64,000 bases of DNA from Fulvimarina sp039652615 (GTDB lineage Bacteria > Pseudomonadota > Alphaproteobacteria > Rhizobiales > Rhizobiaceae), in NCBI RefSeq assembly GCF_039652615.1, contig NZ_JBDJAC010000002.1, positions 1 through 64,000 of the forward strand, given 5' to 3'. A program made the translations under genes and the position numbers. Positions 1-9,055 of this stretch are shown in pieces. The notes beneath the pieces were generated by a model. That model was not told the origin of the DNA and did not search any database. It saw nothing but the letters and a program-made list of their open reading frames with translations. Numbering within the stretch: position 1 is the first letter of the stretch; every line of letters starts with the position of its first letter.

Positions 1-251
1 CGGACGAGATCGAAGACATGGACGTCTATGACGGGAATGGAACGGAAGTCGGCGAAGTCGACGACGTTCTTGGCTCCGATCCGCAGACACCAACCCATAT
101 CGAAGTCAATTTCGATGACGATGACGCAAGCACCTATCCCGATCGCGACGATGTGGTGGTTCCGATTTCCAACTTCTCGCTCTTGAACAACCGGCTGACG
201 GTCGATCTGTCGCCGGAAGAGGTCCAGAACCTTCCTGTTCGCAACGACTGA
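1..251 (+). CDS. PRC-barrel domain protein, C-terminal part (5' end outside window)
   Basis: The frame is open from nucleotide 3 to the stop at 249-251, so the gene starts left of the window. About 83 residues are visible. They contain the VGEVDDVL strand-turn and the VVVPISNF segment typical of PRC-barrel domains, followed by a short acidic tail. PRC-barrel modules are small beta-barrels found in ribosome maturation and photosynthetic proteins and in many stress-related rhizobial proteins. Exact function cannot be given. An ATG at 18 is internal to the domain and is not a convincing start. A terminator hairpin follows at 278-307. Confidence 0.7.
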   Translation, partial: DEIEDMDVYDGNGTEVGEVDDVLGSDPQTPTHIEVNFDDDDASTYPDRDDVVVPISNFSLLNNRLTVDLSPEEVQNLPVRND

Positions 252-277
252 TCGAACGCGATCGAGCCAAACATGAT

Positions 278-307
278 GGGGCGGCCCTGTTGGGGTCCGC
301 CCCTTTT
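278..307 (+). terminator. Rho-independent terminator after the PRC-barrel gene
   Basis: GGGGCGG at 278-284 pairs with CCGCCCC at 297-303, with further pairing inside (CCC/GGG around a TGTT loop). A TTTT run follows. It sits 26 bases past the stop codon. Confidence 0.75.
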
Positions 308-389
308 CCTTGTCCCATAGGCCCTGCTGGGTAAACGTCGCCTCCATAGCATGGATGCGAGGCCTGTGTCTAAGAGTCCGATGCCGTCA

Positions 390-1055
390 CTATTCGGCCG
401 AGCCTGCCGCGGAGACGCGCCCGGCAAGATCCCGATCGCGGTTTTCCACGCCGAACCCGGCGAAGACTGCGACGGAGAGCGCGACGAACATCGTCAGCGC
501 GTAGTCTCCGCCCCAATGCTTGGCCAGTCCGGCTTCAATCGTGGCATTGCCGGATGCGAGCAGGTTCCCAAGCTGGTACGCGACGCCCGGGAACGTACCG
601 GGTACGCTCGGCGGAGACAGCTTCTTGAGGTGCGCCCGCACCACGCACCACGGCCCATGCGCCCTGTACGAAGAACTGGACGAGGAACGCGCCAACCGCA
701 AGGAGAACGGCTCCTGGCGCATAGGCCCAAAGCCAGGCAGACGGGATCGCAAGCAGCGCCGCCGTTACGATCGCGCGACGCCGGCCGATGCGCTGGGACC
801 AAGCGCCGAACAGAATACCGCCGAGGATCGCGCCGATATTGTAGACGATGGCGATGGCCCCACGGTGTGGTTGTCGAAGCCGCGCCGGACCTCGAGGAAC
901 GTCGGATAAAGATCCTGCGTCCCATGGCTGAAGAAGTTGAAGGCCGTCATCATCAGAACGGCCCAGAGCAGCTGCCATCCGTTGGACTTCGCCACGCTCA
1001 TGAAGGAGGATTGACCAAGCCGCTGGCGCGCCTCAAAACTCGGCGACTCCTTCAC
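390..1055 (-). pseudogene. Decayed C-terminal half of an MFS permease (SHS lactate/sialate-type)
   Basis: Read on the minus strand, three pieces in two frames together match the second half of an SHS-type MFS transporter: ESPSFEARQR, FFSHGTQDLYPTFLEV and GGILFGAWSQRIGRRRAI, then AHLKKLSP and GTFPGVAYQLGNLLAS, to a natural C-terminus at 390. Two lesions split it. One is a single-base loss near 859, where NHTVG should run into GAIAIVYN. The other is a 7-bp tandem duplication (TGGTGCG twice, near 635-650) before the AHL motif. The roughly 200 N-terminal residues are absent: homology begins exactly at 1055, where a GTG overlaps the alaS stop. It is therefore a truncated, frameshifted remnant left by a deletion that ended at alaS. 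The C-terminal helices alone could not transport. Confidence 0.8.
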
Positions 1056-3721
1056 GCGGCCTCGGCACGCTCCAGTTCCGCCTCGACGGCAGCGACTGCA
1101 TCGCCCGCCTTGTCCGCGTCAGGCCCACCGGCCTGGGCCATATCGGGTCGGCCGCCGCCGCCCTTGCCGCCGATCGCAAGGCTTGCCGCTCTAACGAGCG
1201 AAACCGCGTCGAACCGCGAGGTCAGGTCGTCCGTGACGCCGACGACGACGGAGACCTTGCCGTCTGCGACACCGACGAACGCCACCACGCCAGAGCCAAG
1301 CCCCGATTTCGCCTCGTCGACGAGCCCCTTGAGGTCACGTCCCGACACGCCGTCGATGACCCGTCCAAGGTAAGCGACGCCATTCACCGTCTTTGCTGCA
1401 TCGGATTTGCCGCCGCCGTCACCTGCGAGCGCCAGACGCTTCTTGGCCTCTGCAAGTTCACGTTCCAGGCGGCGCCGCTCTTCCACAACCGCTTCGAGCC
1501 TGGAAAGCGCATCTTCGGGAGATGTCTTGAGAAGCGCCGACATCTTGCGAACGCGCTGATCCTGCTCCCGGAGGTAATCGCGGGCAGCTTCACCGGTCAG
1601 TGCCTCGATGCGGCGAACGCCTGCCCCGACCGCGCTTTCCGCCACCACGTGAACCACACCGATTTCGCCGGTCGCGCTCACATGAGTGCCACCGCAAAGC
1701 TCGATGGAATAGGGCTTTCCAGCCTTCTCGCCCTCTTCGGCGGTTCCCATGGAAACGACGCGAACCTCGTCGCCATATTTTTCCCCAAACAGCGCCATCG
1801 CACCAGATTCAATCGCGTCGTCGACGGCCATCAGCCGTGTCTCGACGGGCGAATTCTGCCGGACAATCGCGTTGGCGAGCCGCTCGACGGCCTCGATCTC
1901 GGCGCGGTCCATAGGCTTTGGATGAGAGAAGTCGAAACGCAGACGCTCCGGCGCAACCATGGACCCTTTCTGGGCAACATGTGTTCCAAGGACCTCGCGA
2001 AGCCCCTCATGCAGAAGATGAGTGGCCGAGTGATTGGACCGGATCTTCGCACGCCGGCGGTGTTCGACCTTGAGATCGAGCGCATCGCCGAGCGAGACCT
2101 CACCGGCCTTCACGGTACCACGATGCACGAACAACCCATCGGCGAGCTTCTGGGTGTCTTCGATCTCGACGGTCGTATCGCCATCAGACATGGTGCCGGC
2201 ATCACCGAGCTGGCCGCCGGACTCGCCGTAGAAGGGCGTCTGATTGACGACGACGAAAACCTTTTCCCCGCTCTGAGCGGATTTGACTTCCGCGCCATCT
2301 TGAACGAGCGCAACAACGGACGCGCTCGCCTCTTCGGTATCATAGCCGAGAAATTCCGTCGCACCCACACGCTCACGGATGGGGAACCACACCTTATCGG
2401 TCGCCGCCTCGCCGGAGCCAGCCCAGCTTTTGCGTGCTTCGGCCTTCTGGCGCTCCATCGCGGTGTTGAACGCGTCGAGATCCACGGCGATCCCGCGCTG
2501 GCGCAGCGCGTCCTGTGTCAGATCGAGGGGAAAGCCGTAGGTGTCGTAGAGCTTGAAGGCGGTTTCGCCCGACAGCTTCTGCCCGGCATCCATGCCTTCG
2601 GTCGCATCAGCCAGAAGCGACAAACCCCGATCCAACGTCTGGAGAAAGCGCTTTTCCTCCAGCTTGAGCGTTTCGGAAATCAGTGCCTCGCCGCGCGCGA
2701 GTTCGGGATAGGCCCGGCCCATCTCCGCAATCAGGGTCGGCAGCAGCTTGTAGAGGACCGGCTCGCTCGCACCAAGAAGGCGTGCATGGCGCATAGCGCG
2801 GCGCATGATGCGCCGCAAGACATAGCCCCGGCCCTCGTTCGACGGCAGGACGCCGTCGGCGATCAAGAAAGCTGTCGAACGCAGATGATCGGCAATCACC
2901 CGATGGCTCGCCACCGCATCGCCCTCGGCGCGCGAGCCGATCGCGTTTTCGACGGCAGCGATCAGCGTGCGGAAGAGATCGATGTCGTAATTGTCGTGGA
3001 CGCCTTGCAGCACCGCCGCGATACGCTCCAACCCCATTCCGGTGTCGATGGATGGGCGCGGCAGATCGTGACGTTCATCGCCCGCCATCTGCTCGTACTG
3101 CATGAAGACGAGATTCCAGATCTCGATGAACCGGTCACCGTCCTCGTCCGGGCTACCGGGAGGCCCGCCGAAGATTCCCTCGCCGTGATCGTAGAAGATT
3201 TCGGAGCAAGGCCCGCACGGACCCGTCTCGCCCATGGTCCAGAAGTTGTCGGACGTACCAATCCGGATGATTCGATCGTCGGAGAGACCGGCGATCTTCT
3301 TCCAGAGCCCTGCAGCCTCGTCGTCTTCGGAATAGACCGTGACGAGCAGCTTGTCTTTCGGAAGACCGAATTCCCTGGTGATCAGGGTCCAGGCGAGCTC
3401 GATCGCCTGATCCTTGAAATAATCACCAAAAGAGAAATTGCCGAGCATCTCGAAAAAGGTGTGATGCCGCGCGGTATAGCCGACATTGTCGAGATCGTTG
3501 TGCTTGCCACCGGCCCGGACGCATTTCTGCGAAGTGGCCGCTCGAGAATAGGGTCGCTTCTCCTCGCCCGTAAAGACGTTCTTGAACTGGACCATGCCAG
3601 CATTAACGAACATCAGGGTCGGATCATTGCGCGGGACCAGTGGCGACGAAGAGACCTTTTCGTGCCCGTTCTTCGCAAAATAGTCCAGAAACGCGGACCG
3701 GATTTCGTTGACGCCACTCAT
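1052..3721 (-). CDS. alaS: Alanyl-tRNA synthetase
   Basis: Charges tRNA-Ala in the cytoplasm and edits mischarged Ser/Gly. About 889 residues, the usual full length. The class II catalytic domain is N-terminal (FVNAGMVQFK; GETGPCGPCSEI). The editing domain carries the HSATHLL zinc motif and the second pair CGGTH. A C-terminal helical and DHHA1-like Gly-rich region (GGKGGGGRPDMAQAGG) follows. I chose the ATG at 3721 (MSGVNEIRSAFLDYF) because it matches the normal family start. In-frame ATGs at 3748 and 3784 would add 9 or 21 residues without family support. The downstream gene on this strand is a broken MFS remnant overlapping the stop. recA lies upstream on the same strand, 138 bp away, and the pair may be co-transcribed. 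Confidence 0.97.
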   Translation of the reverse strand: MSGVNEIRSAFLDYFAKNGHEKVSSSPLVPRNDPTLMFVNAGMVQFKNVFTGEEKRPYSRAATSQKCVRAGGKHNDLDNVGYTARHHTFFEMLGNFSFGDYFKDQAIELAWTLITREFGLPKDKLLVTVYSEDDEAAGLWKKIAGLSDDRIIRIGTSDNFWTMGETGPCGPCSEIFYDHGEGIFGGPPGSPDEDGDRFIEIWNLVFMQYEQMAGDERHDLPRPSIDTGMGLERIAAVLQGVHDNYDIDLFRTLIAAVENAIGSRAEGDAVASHRVIADHLRSTAFLIADGVLPSNEGRGYVLRRIMRRAMRHARLLGASEPVLYKLLPTLIAEMGRAYPELARGEALISETLKLEEKRFLQTLDRGLSLLADATEGMDAGQKLSGETAFKLYDTYGFPLDLTQDALRQRGIAVDLDAFNTAMERQKAEARKSWAGSGEAATDKVWFPIRERVGATEFLGYDTEEASASVVALVQDGAEVKSAQSGEKVFVVVNQTPFYGESGGQLGDAGTMSDGDTTVEIEDTQKLADGLFVHRGTVKAGEVSLGDALDLKVEHRRRAKIRSNHSATHLLHEGLREVLGTHVAQKGSMVAPERLRFDFSHPKPMDRAEIEAVERLANAIVRQNSPVETRLMAVDDAIESGAMALFGEKYGDEVRVVSMGTAEEGEKAGKPYSIELCGGTHVSATGEIGVVHVVAESAVGAGVRRIEALTGEAARDYLREQDQRVRKMSALLKTSPEDALSRLEAVVEERRRLERELAEAKKRLALAGDGGGKSDAAKTVNGVAYLGRVIDGVSGRDLKGLVDEAKSGLGSGVVAFVGVADGKVSVVVGVTDDLTSRFDAVSLVRAASLAIGGKGGGGRPDMAQAGGPDADKAGDAVAAVEAELERAEAA

Positions 3722-3859
3722 TGCCGCAACCTTTGGAGAAACAGTCATTTGGCCTGACCGGGCTGAGATCGCCCGATCGGCCATTTCGTCGCCGTTCTAC
3801 AAAGCTCGTGTCTCGCTGTAAATCGAGATCAGATCCCGATACGCGCCGAAACCGCGCGA

Positions 3860-4933
3860 TTACTCGTCTTCAGAAGGCTCGCTCGCCCCGTCTTCCAACA
3901 GTTTTTCCGCGAGAATCCCAGCATTCTGGCGAATCGAGGTCTCGATCTCGCTCGCCGCATCGGGATGGTCACGCAGAAACTGCTTTGCGTTTTCGCGTCC
4001 CTGACCGAGTCTCTGACTGTTGTAGGAAAACCAGGCGCCAGACTTCTCCACGATACCGGACTTCACGCCGAGATCGATGAGCTCGCCCATCTTCGACACG
4101 CCTTCGCCATACATGATGTCGAATTCGACCTGCTTGAACGGCGGCGCAAGCTTGTTCTTGACCACTTTGACCTTGGTCTGGTTGCCGGTCACCTCCTCAC
4201 GATCCTTGATCGAGCCGATACGGCGAATATCGAGGCGCACCGAGGCGTAAAACTTCAGTGCGTTGCCGCCGGTCGTCGTTTCGGGCGAACCGAACATCAC
4301 ACCGATCTTCATGCGAATCTGGTTGATGAAGATGACCATGCACTTGGAGCGAGAGATTGAACCGGTCAGCTTCCGCAAGGCCTGACTCATCAATCTGGCC
4401 TGCATGCCGGGAAGCGAGTCGCCCATCTCACCCTCGATTTCGGCGCGCGGCGTCAGCGCGGCGACCGAGTCGACAACGAGAACGTCAATCGCGCCGGAGC
4501 GAACGAGCGTATCGACGATCTCCAGCGCCTGCTCGCCCGTATCGGGCTGGGAGACCAGAAGATTTTCGAGATCCACACCTAGCTTGCGGGCGTAAATCGG
4601 GTCCAGCGCATGTTCAGCATCGACGAATGCGCAAATCCCGCCCTTCTTCTGGGCTTCGGCGATCGTATGGAGAGCGAGCGTCGTCTTACCGGAGCTTTCC
4701 GGTCCGTAGATCTCCACGACGCGGCCCTTGGGCAGCCCGCCGATCCCTAGCGCGATGTCCAGGCCCAGCGAGCCTGTCGAGACGGTTTCCACCTCGACGC
4801 TCTGATTGTTCTGACCGAGCTTCATGATCGAACCTTTGCCGAAGGCACGTTCGATCTGAGAGAGAGCGGCGTCCAACGCCTTGGTTTTATCCACCGAATT
4901 TTCCTCGACGAGTCTGAGGGCGTTTTGGGCCAT
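3860..4933 (-). CDS. recA: Recombinase A
   Basis: DNA-dependent ATPase that forms filaments on single-stranded DNA for homologous recombination and stimulates LexA self-cleavage. 357 residues, the normal alphaproteobacterial length. The Walker A motif GPESSGKTT lies near residue 72, and Walker B-like LVVDSVAAL near 150. The L1/L2 DNA-binding loops (EMGDSLPG; FGSPETTTGGNALK) are present, with the usual acidic C-terminal tail (EPSEDE). The start is the only sensible one. Upstream there is a strong promoter with SOS-like GAAC boxes, so damage induction is expected. It lies between alaS and cckA, a conserved order in this bacterial group. Confidence 0.98.
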   Translation of the reverse strand: MAQNALRLVEENSVDKTKALDAALSQIERAFGKGSIMKLGQNNQSVEVETVSTGSLGLDIALGIGGLPKGRVVEIYGPESSGKTTLALHTIAEAQKKGGICAFVDAEHALDPIYARKLGVDLENLLVSQPDTGEQALEIVDTLVRSGAIDVLVVDSVAALTPRAEIEGEMGDSLPGMQARLMSQALRKLTGSISRSKCMVIFINQIRMKIGVMFGSPETTTGGNALKFYASVRLDIRRIGSIKDREEVTGNQTKVKVVKNKLAPPFKQVEFDIMYGEGVSKMGELIDLGVKSGIVEKSGAWFSYNSQRLGQGRENAKQFLRDHPDAASEIETSIRQNAGILAEKLLEDGASEPSEDE

Positions 4934-4987
4934 GTATCCGCTCCTTAATGCATTCGGCGCGCGTCACGCAACGCTATCCATGGGGCA

Positions 4988-5016
4988 GAAATACGTACCC
5001 CTTTTGTTCTCGTCAA
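4988..5016 (-). promoter_or_regulatory. recA promoter (TTGACG-N17-TATTTC)
   Basis: On the minus strand a -35 TTGACG (5016-5011) and -10 TATTTC (4993-4988) are 17 bases apart. This puts transcription start near 4981, giving a leader of about 48 nt before the recA ATG at 4933. An SOS-like box occupies the spacer. Confidence 0.75.
4995..5009 (-). promoter_or_regulatory. LexA (SOS) box-like site inside the recA promoter spacer
   Basis: Minus-strand GAAC-N7-GTAC, one mismatch from the alphaproteobacterial SOS box GAAC-N7-GAAC. It lies between the -35 and -10 hexamers, where LexA binding would block RNA polymerase. The box assignment is inference from consensus. Confidence 0.6.
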
Positions 5017-5023
5017 GATGGAT

Positions 5024-5038
5024 GTTTCATATTTGTTC
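5024..5038 (-). promoter_or_regulatory. Second SOS box-like site upstream of recA
   Basis: Minus-strand GAAC-N7-AAAC, also one mismatch from GAAC-N7-GAAC, just upstream of the -35 element. The two boxes start 29 bases apart, roughly three helical turns, so they could be bound on the same face. Confidence 0.45.
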
Positions 5039-5195
5039 TCATATGTCAGCTCTGTGCTATGCTCCCGGCGGCTGGCGGCGCACCCGTTACCGCAAGTCGG
5101 CGAGCTGGGAACAGGTATTCGATTTGCACAAATGCCGCTGGCAAGGCCCGCGGCATGAACGCTTAGCTGCGAAGGATTTCGAGACCGCGCGGCGA

Positions 5196-7709
5196 TCAGC
5201 CGTCGCTCTCCAGCATCTGCTTGACCGTCATCGCCAGCTCGCGCTGGGTGAAAGGCTTTGAGAGGAAACCGAACTTCTCCCCCTCGGGCAGGTTCTTGGC
5301 AAAGGCATCCTCGGCATAGCCCGAGACGAAGATGAACTTCATGTCCGGCCGAACCTTGCGCATCTCCCGCAACAGGGTCGGTCCGTCCATTTCCGGCATC
5401 ACGACGTCGGAGACGACAAGATCGACCTTGCCATCGAGGTCCTCGAGCACATCGAGCGCGTCGAGACCGGAATCGGCCTCGTGAACATCGTAACCCTTGA
5501 GTTTGAGAGCGCGAACGCTTCCCGCGCGGACATAGTCCTCGTCCTCGACGAGAAGAATCGTCGCAGTGCCGGAAAGATCGACCTTTTCGTTGGTTCCGAC
5601 GTCCTGCGGCCTGTTGATTTCGACCTGCGATGGCTCCGGCACGAAGCGAGGCAGGAAGATGCGGAAGACCGTCCCCTCGCCTTCCGTCGACTCGACATAG
5701 ATGAAACCGTTCGACTGCTTGATGATGCCATAGACCATCGAGAGGCCGAGACCGGTGCCTTTGCCGATCTCCTTGGTGGTGAAAAACGGCTCGAAGATCC
5801 GTTCGGCGACATCCGCGGGCATGCCGGTTCCGGTGTCCGACACCTCCACCAGCACATAGTCGGCCGCAGGCATTTCCGCGTAGGCGAAGGCCGCAGCCTC
5901 CCCATCGGCGACATTGCGGGTTTCGATCTTGATCGTCCCACCCTCTGGCATTGCGTCACGTGCATTGCCGACGAGATTGGTGATCACCTGCTCGAACTGA
6001 CCGATATCGGCCATCACCGGCCAGAGATCGCGCGCATGGCGACGCTCCAGCTTCGTCTTGTCGCCCGCGATCCGTTTCAGGAGCAAATCGAGATCGGCGA
6101 CCACATCCGTCAGGTTCAGCATTTTCGGGCGCATGGTCTGACGGCGCGAATAGGCAAGAAGCTGTCGCACCAGAGAGGCGGCGCGGTTCGCGCTCTGCTT
6201 GATCAAAAGCAGATCCTGGAAGGACGGATCGCCCGGCTTCTGGTTCATCAGGAGGAAGTCGACCGACGCGGTTATGACCGTGAGCACATTGTTGAAATCG
6301 TGTGCGATGCCGCCCGCCAGATTGCCGACTGCCTGCATCTTCTGCGCCTTGGCAAACTGCTCCTCCAATGCGCGCTGGTCGGTGATGTCGACGGCGTAGA
6401 GGATGATCGTCTCGCGGGCGCCCGATTCGCGATCGGGAATGGCGTTGAGATAGATCCGCACCGATCGTGGCTTCTCGCTCTTCAGGGTCACGTCGATCGG
6501 CGAAATTTCAGCCTCGCCGTCGCTTGCGGCCTTCAGATAGTCGGCAAGTCGGCCTGCGCTCTCTTCAGTGAGAAGGTCGAGGAAGGAGACTGTTCCGTCC
6601 GAGGCTTTCGCGCCGAACAGCCGTTCGAAAGCAGGGTTCGAACGATGGCTGACATACCGGTCGTCAAGCGCGGCAATCGCCATGGGCGCGGCGTTGAAGA
6701 AGCGATTGAACCGCGCGCTGGTCGCTTCTGAATCGGTCTGTTCCTCGGACGTCTCGGTCAGCACGATTGCGCGGAGGCCCGTCCGCCCGTCCCGCTCTCT
6801 TGCCTTCTGGGCAATGAGCCTGACCGGAAGAATGAGCCCTCGCCCGGTCGTCAGATCGAGATCGATCAGCTGGCTTTCACCTTCGACGAGGGATTTCAGA
6901 CGCGCGTCGAGATGGGACCGCATCGTTTTCGGCAGGTAATCGGCGAGGGTGGCCGCGCCCGGATCGAATGTCCCGAGATCGGTATCGAGCCAGGTCGCGA
7001 GGGTCGCGTTCAGATAGGTGAGGCGCAGGTCTCCGTCGGCTGCGAAAAAGCCGACGGGCGCCTTGTCGAGATAGTCGATCGCATCCTGGAGGCTCCGGAA
7101 CGAGGCTTCTTCCTCGCGGCGATCGGCGGTGATGTCCGCGATCTGCCATGCTTCGAGAACACCGCCGGGCGACTGAATGGGCCGAACCGAAACCCGATAC
7201 CAGCGCGCATGATTGTCCTCGCGGGACAGCGGCGTATCGAGCCTGAATTCGCGCTGGCCGCCATCGCTCCGGGCGGCTTTCGCAAGCCAGTAGACATCTT
7301 CAGCCGCGCCTGCATGACGGGCGAGAAGCTGCACCGGGGACTGAACGTCGACGGCATCCGTCTTGCCGATCAGCCGCCCGTAGGACTGGTTCGCGTAAAC
7401 GACCCGGCCCTTGGAATCGACGAAGACCGCCCCCTGGCGCGCACCGTCGAGGAAGCTGCGGGCCGCGGCTCCCTCGTCCGCGCGGCTGCCGATCGAGATC
7501 AGGCCAAGCGCAAAGCCGAAAAGCGCAACGATGCCGACGACCGCGACCAGCGCGAAGATGGCAAGCAGCGCGATGCCGCCATAGGCGTGACCGAACAGGG
7601 CCATCACTGCGGCGACCAGAATGAGAAAGCCCGAAAAGAGGAGAAGCCGGCGCACATTGCCGGCCCGTTCCGTTCGATCGATCAGGGGTTTGTCGAACGC
7701 ATTCGCCAT
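5196..7709 (-). CDS. cckA: Hybrid sensor histidine kinase CckA (cell-cycle phosphorelay)
   Basis: Phosphorelay kinase/phosphatase that feeds ChpT and then CtrA and CpdR, essential in most Caulobacter-like and rhizobial cells, located in the inner membrane. From the ATG at 7709 it is 837 residues: two N-terminal membrane helices (VRRLLLFSGFLILVAAVMA and the hydrophobic run that follows), several PAS-like domains, and a HisKA domain with the phospho-acceptor in GGIAHDFNN (His about 470). An HATPase domain (GTGLGLSMVYGI) and a C-terminal receiver with phospho-Asp in VSDVVMPEMDG (about 768) follow. The ATG at 7709 has GGAAAG six bases upstream, while farther ATGs at 7715 and 7760 lack a good site. 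The 262-bp gap to recA holds the recA promoter. Confidence 0.93.
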   Translation of the reverse strand: MANAFDKPLIDRTERAGNVRRLLLFSGFLILVAAVMALFGHAYGGIALLAIFALVAVVGIVALFGFALGLISIGSRADEGAAARSFLDGARQGAVFVDSKGRVVYANQSYGRLIGKTDAVDVQSPVQLLARHAGAAEDVYWLAKAARSDGGQREFRLDTPLSREDNHARWYRVSVRPIQSPGGVLEAWQIADITADRREEEASFRSLQDAIDYLDKAPVGFFAADGDLRLTYLNATLATWLDTDLGTFDPGAATLADYLPKTMRSHLDARLKSLVEGESQLIDLDLTTGRGLILPVRLIAQKARERDGRTGLRAIVLTETSEEQTDSEATSARFNRFFNAAPMAIAALDDRYVSHRSNPAFERLFGAKASDGTVSFLDLLTEESAGRLADYLKAASDGEAEISPIDVTLKSEKPRSVRIYLNAIPDRESGARETIILYAVDITDQRALEEQFAKAQKMQAVGNLAGGIAHDFNNVLTVITASVDFLLMNQKPGDPSFQDLLLIKQSANRAASLVRQLLAYSRRQTMRPKMLNLTDVVADLDLLLKRIAGDKTKLERRHARDLWPVMADIGQFEQVITNLVGNARDAMPEGGTIKIETRNVADGEAAAFAYAEMPAADYVLVEVSDTGTGMPADVAERIFEPFFTTKEIGKGTGLGLSMVYGIIKQSNGFIYVESTEGEGTVFRIFLPRFVPEPSQVEINRPQDVGTNEKVDLSGTATILLVEDEDYVRAGSVRALKLKGYDVHEADSGLDALDVLEDLDGKVDLVVSDVVMPEMDGPTLLREMRKVRPDMKFIFVSGYAEDAFAKNLPEGEKFGFLSKPFTQRELAMTVKQMLESDG

Positions 7710-7956
7710 TGTCATCTTTCCGGCCCGGCCTTCCATCGCGGCAAACGCAACATGAGTCATCCCGCTCGAAGAGGCGAGCGGAAAAAGTTGCAGACCCGAA
7801 CTGGATCAGGCCCTGTTGCGTTCGTGCCGTCTCTTATAAACCAGCGGCACGAAAGTTTCCTGTTTTCGGGGCGCGAGGCTTGCGCCGAACTTGTAAGCCG
7901 ACTCGCCCGGTTGAGACAGAACTGAAACGTGCAAATTCGTTCGATTGGAAAAGCCG

Positions 7957-8316
7957 ATGCCCGACTGGTTCGCTGCGATCACAGGAGAGACATTTGGTCC
8001 CATCCTGTGGGTCGTCTTCGTCGCAGCGCTCGTCTGCCTGATCGCCGTCGTCAGCCTCTGGTTGATCAAGACCATGACGGGAGGCACCGGCGGCGCAATG
8101 GCCTTTAGGGGACAGGCGCCGCGCCTGGCGGTGATCGAGGCCGTCAACATCGGCGATCGCCGCCGCCTCGTACTCGTCAGACGCGACGGCGAGGAACATC
8201 TGCTGCTGATCGGAGGCGCGAGTGATGTCGTCGTGGAGTGCTGCGTGAAAAGCGCGATGGATGACGAGAGTCGTCAAACGCGCAGTCCCGACAGGGAAAA
8301 GCAGGAAAGAGACTGA
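7957..8316 (+). CDS. FliO-like small membrane protein
   Basis: About 119 residues with one strong membrane helix near the N-terminus (PILWVVFVAALVCLIAVVSL). A short basic domain (RLAVIEAVNIGDRRRLVLVRRD, then EHLLLIGG) is typical of FliO, the assembly factor for the FliPQR flagellar export gate. The tail is charged and disordered. The ATG at 7957 is preceded by GGAA at good distance; a TTG 12 bases earlier is less likely. It diverges from cckA with 247 bp between. No other flagellar genes are in the window. In rhizobia such isolated fliO-like genes next to cckA are common, so the flagellar role is plausible but unproven. Confidence 0.6.
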   Translation: MPDWFAAITGETFGPILWVVFVAALVCLIAVVSLWLIKTMTGGTGGAMAFRGQAPRLAVIEAVNIGDRRRLVLVRRDGEEHLLLIGGASDVVVECCVKSAMDDESRQTRSPDREKQERD

Positions 8317-8583
8317 CAGACAAACCTGTACCGGCGCTTCGCTATAACGGAGTGCCAATGAGATATTGGGGTGTCCGATACCGGAGCAATGAAAACGCCC
8401 GGCATAGAAGCAAGACTCAAGCGGCTTGCCAAAGGTCCGCTTGCAACGACGAACCGAAAGGGTTGGATGCCGACTCACGTCGTCGTCAAGTCTGCCGAAG
8501 CTCCGAGGTTCGGCTCACGGCACGATGAAGGATCTGACCGTTGAAAGCCCTGGCTGGATCAGCTTCGAACGGCGAGGCCGGTC

Positions 8584-9000
8584 TCAGTCGTCCCGATAGA
8601 TCTTTTCGCGGCGCTCGTGCCGTTCCTGGGCTTCCAGCGAAAGGGTCGCGATCGGCCGGGCATCGAGGCGCTTCAGATTGATCGGCTCGCCCGTCTCTTC
8701 GCAATAGCCGTAGGTGCCATCTTCGATGCGCTCGAGAGCGGCATCGATCTTTGCCACCAGCTTGCGCTGCCGGTCACGCGCCCGCAATTCAATCGAGCGA
8801 TCGGTCTCGGACGATGCCCGATCGGCCGCATCGGCCTGGTTCGGGCTCTCATTTGCCAAGGCTTCAAGCGTCTCCTTCGACTCGCGAAGGATGTCGGCCT
8901 TCCAGGCCTTGAGCTTCCGCCTGAAATACTCTCTCTGGCGATCGTTCATGAACGAACCATCGTCCGTCAGAACACTTGCAAGATCAACGGTTTCACTCAT
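8584..9000 (-). CDS. dksA: DksA/TraR-family transcription factor, reduced-cysteine type
   Basis: Binds the RNA polymerase secondary channel and works with ppGpp to retune transcription. 138 residues: an N-terminal coiled coil with the tip signature D57-x2-D60-x-A62, then the globular finger. The classical four zinc cysteines (CxxC...CxxC) are reduced to one, with C100-E-E-T103 and S121-x2-A124. This is the cysteine-poor DksA form, thought not to need zinc. The ATG at 9000 has a GGAGG five bases upstream; the ATG at 9012 is part of that site. A promoter TTGTTT-N17-TATAAG lies at 9027-9055. Confidence 0.9.
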   Translation of the reverse strand: MSETVDLASVLTDDGSFMNDRQREYFRRKLKAWKADILRESKETLEALANESPNQADAADRASSETDRSIELRARDRQRKLVAKIDAALERIEDGTYGYCEETGEPINLKRLDARPIATLSLEAQERHERREKIYRDD

Positions 9001-9026
9001 GCGGTCCTCCATCGCCGGGCGTGGCG

Positions 9027-9055
9027 CTTATACCTCCGGGTTCCCTGCAAAACAA
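9027..9055 (-). promoter_or_regulatory. dksA promoter (TTGTTT-N17-TATAAG)
   Basis: Minus-strand -35 TTGTTT (9055-9050) and -10 TATAAG (9032-9027) with exactly 17 bases between. The start would be about 20 bases before the dksA ATG, with the GGAGG site in the leader. Confidence 0.65.

Noticed and set aside
1649..3757. A 702-codon open frame antisense to alaS
   Set aside because: It mirrors the alaS codon pattern at high GC, has no ribosome site and no recognisable motif. A shadow.
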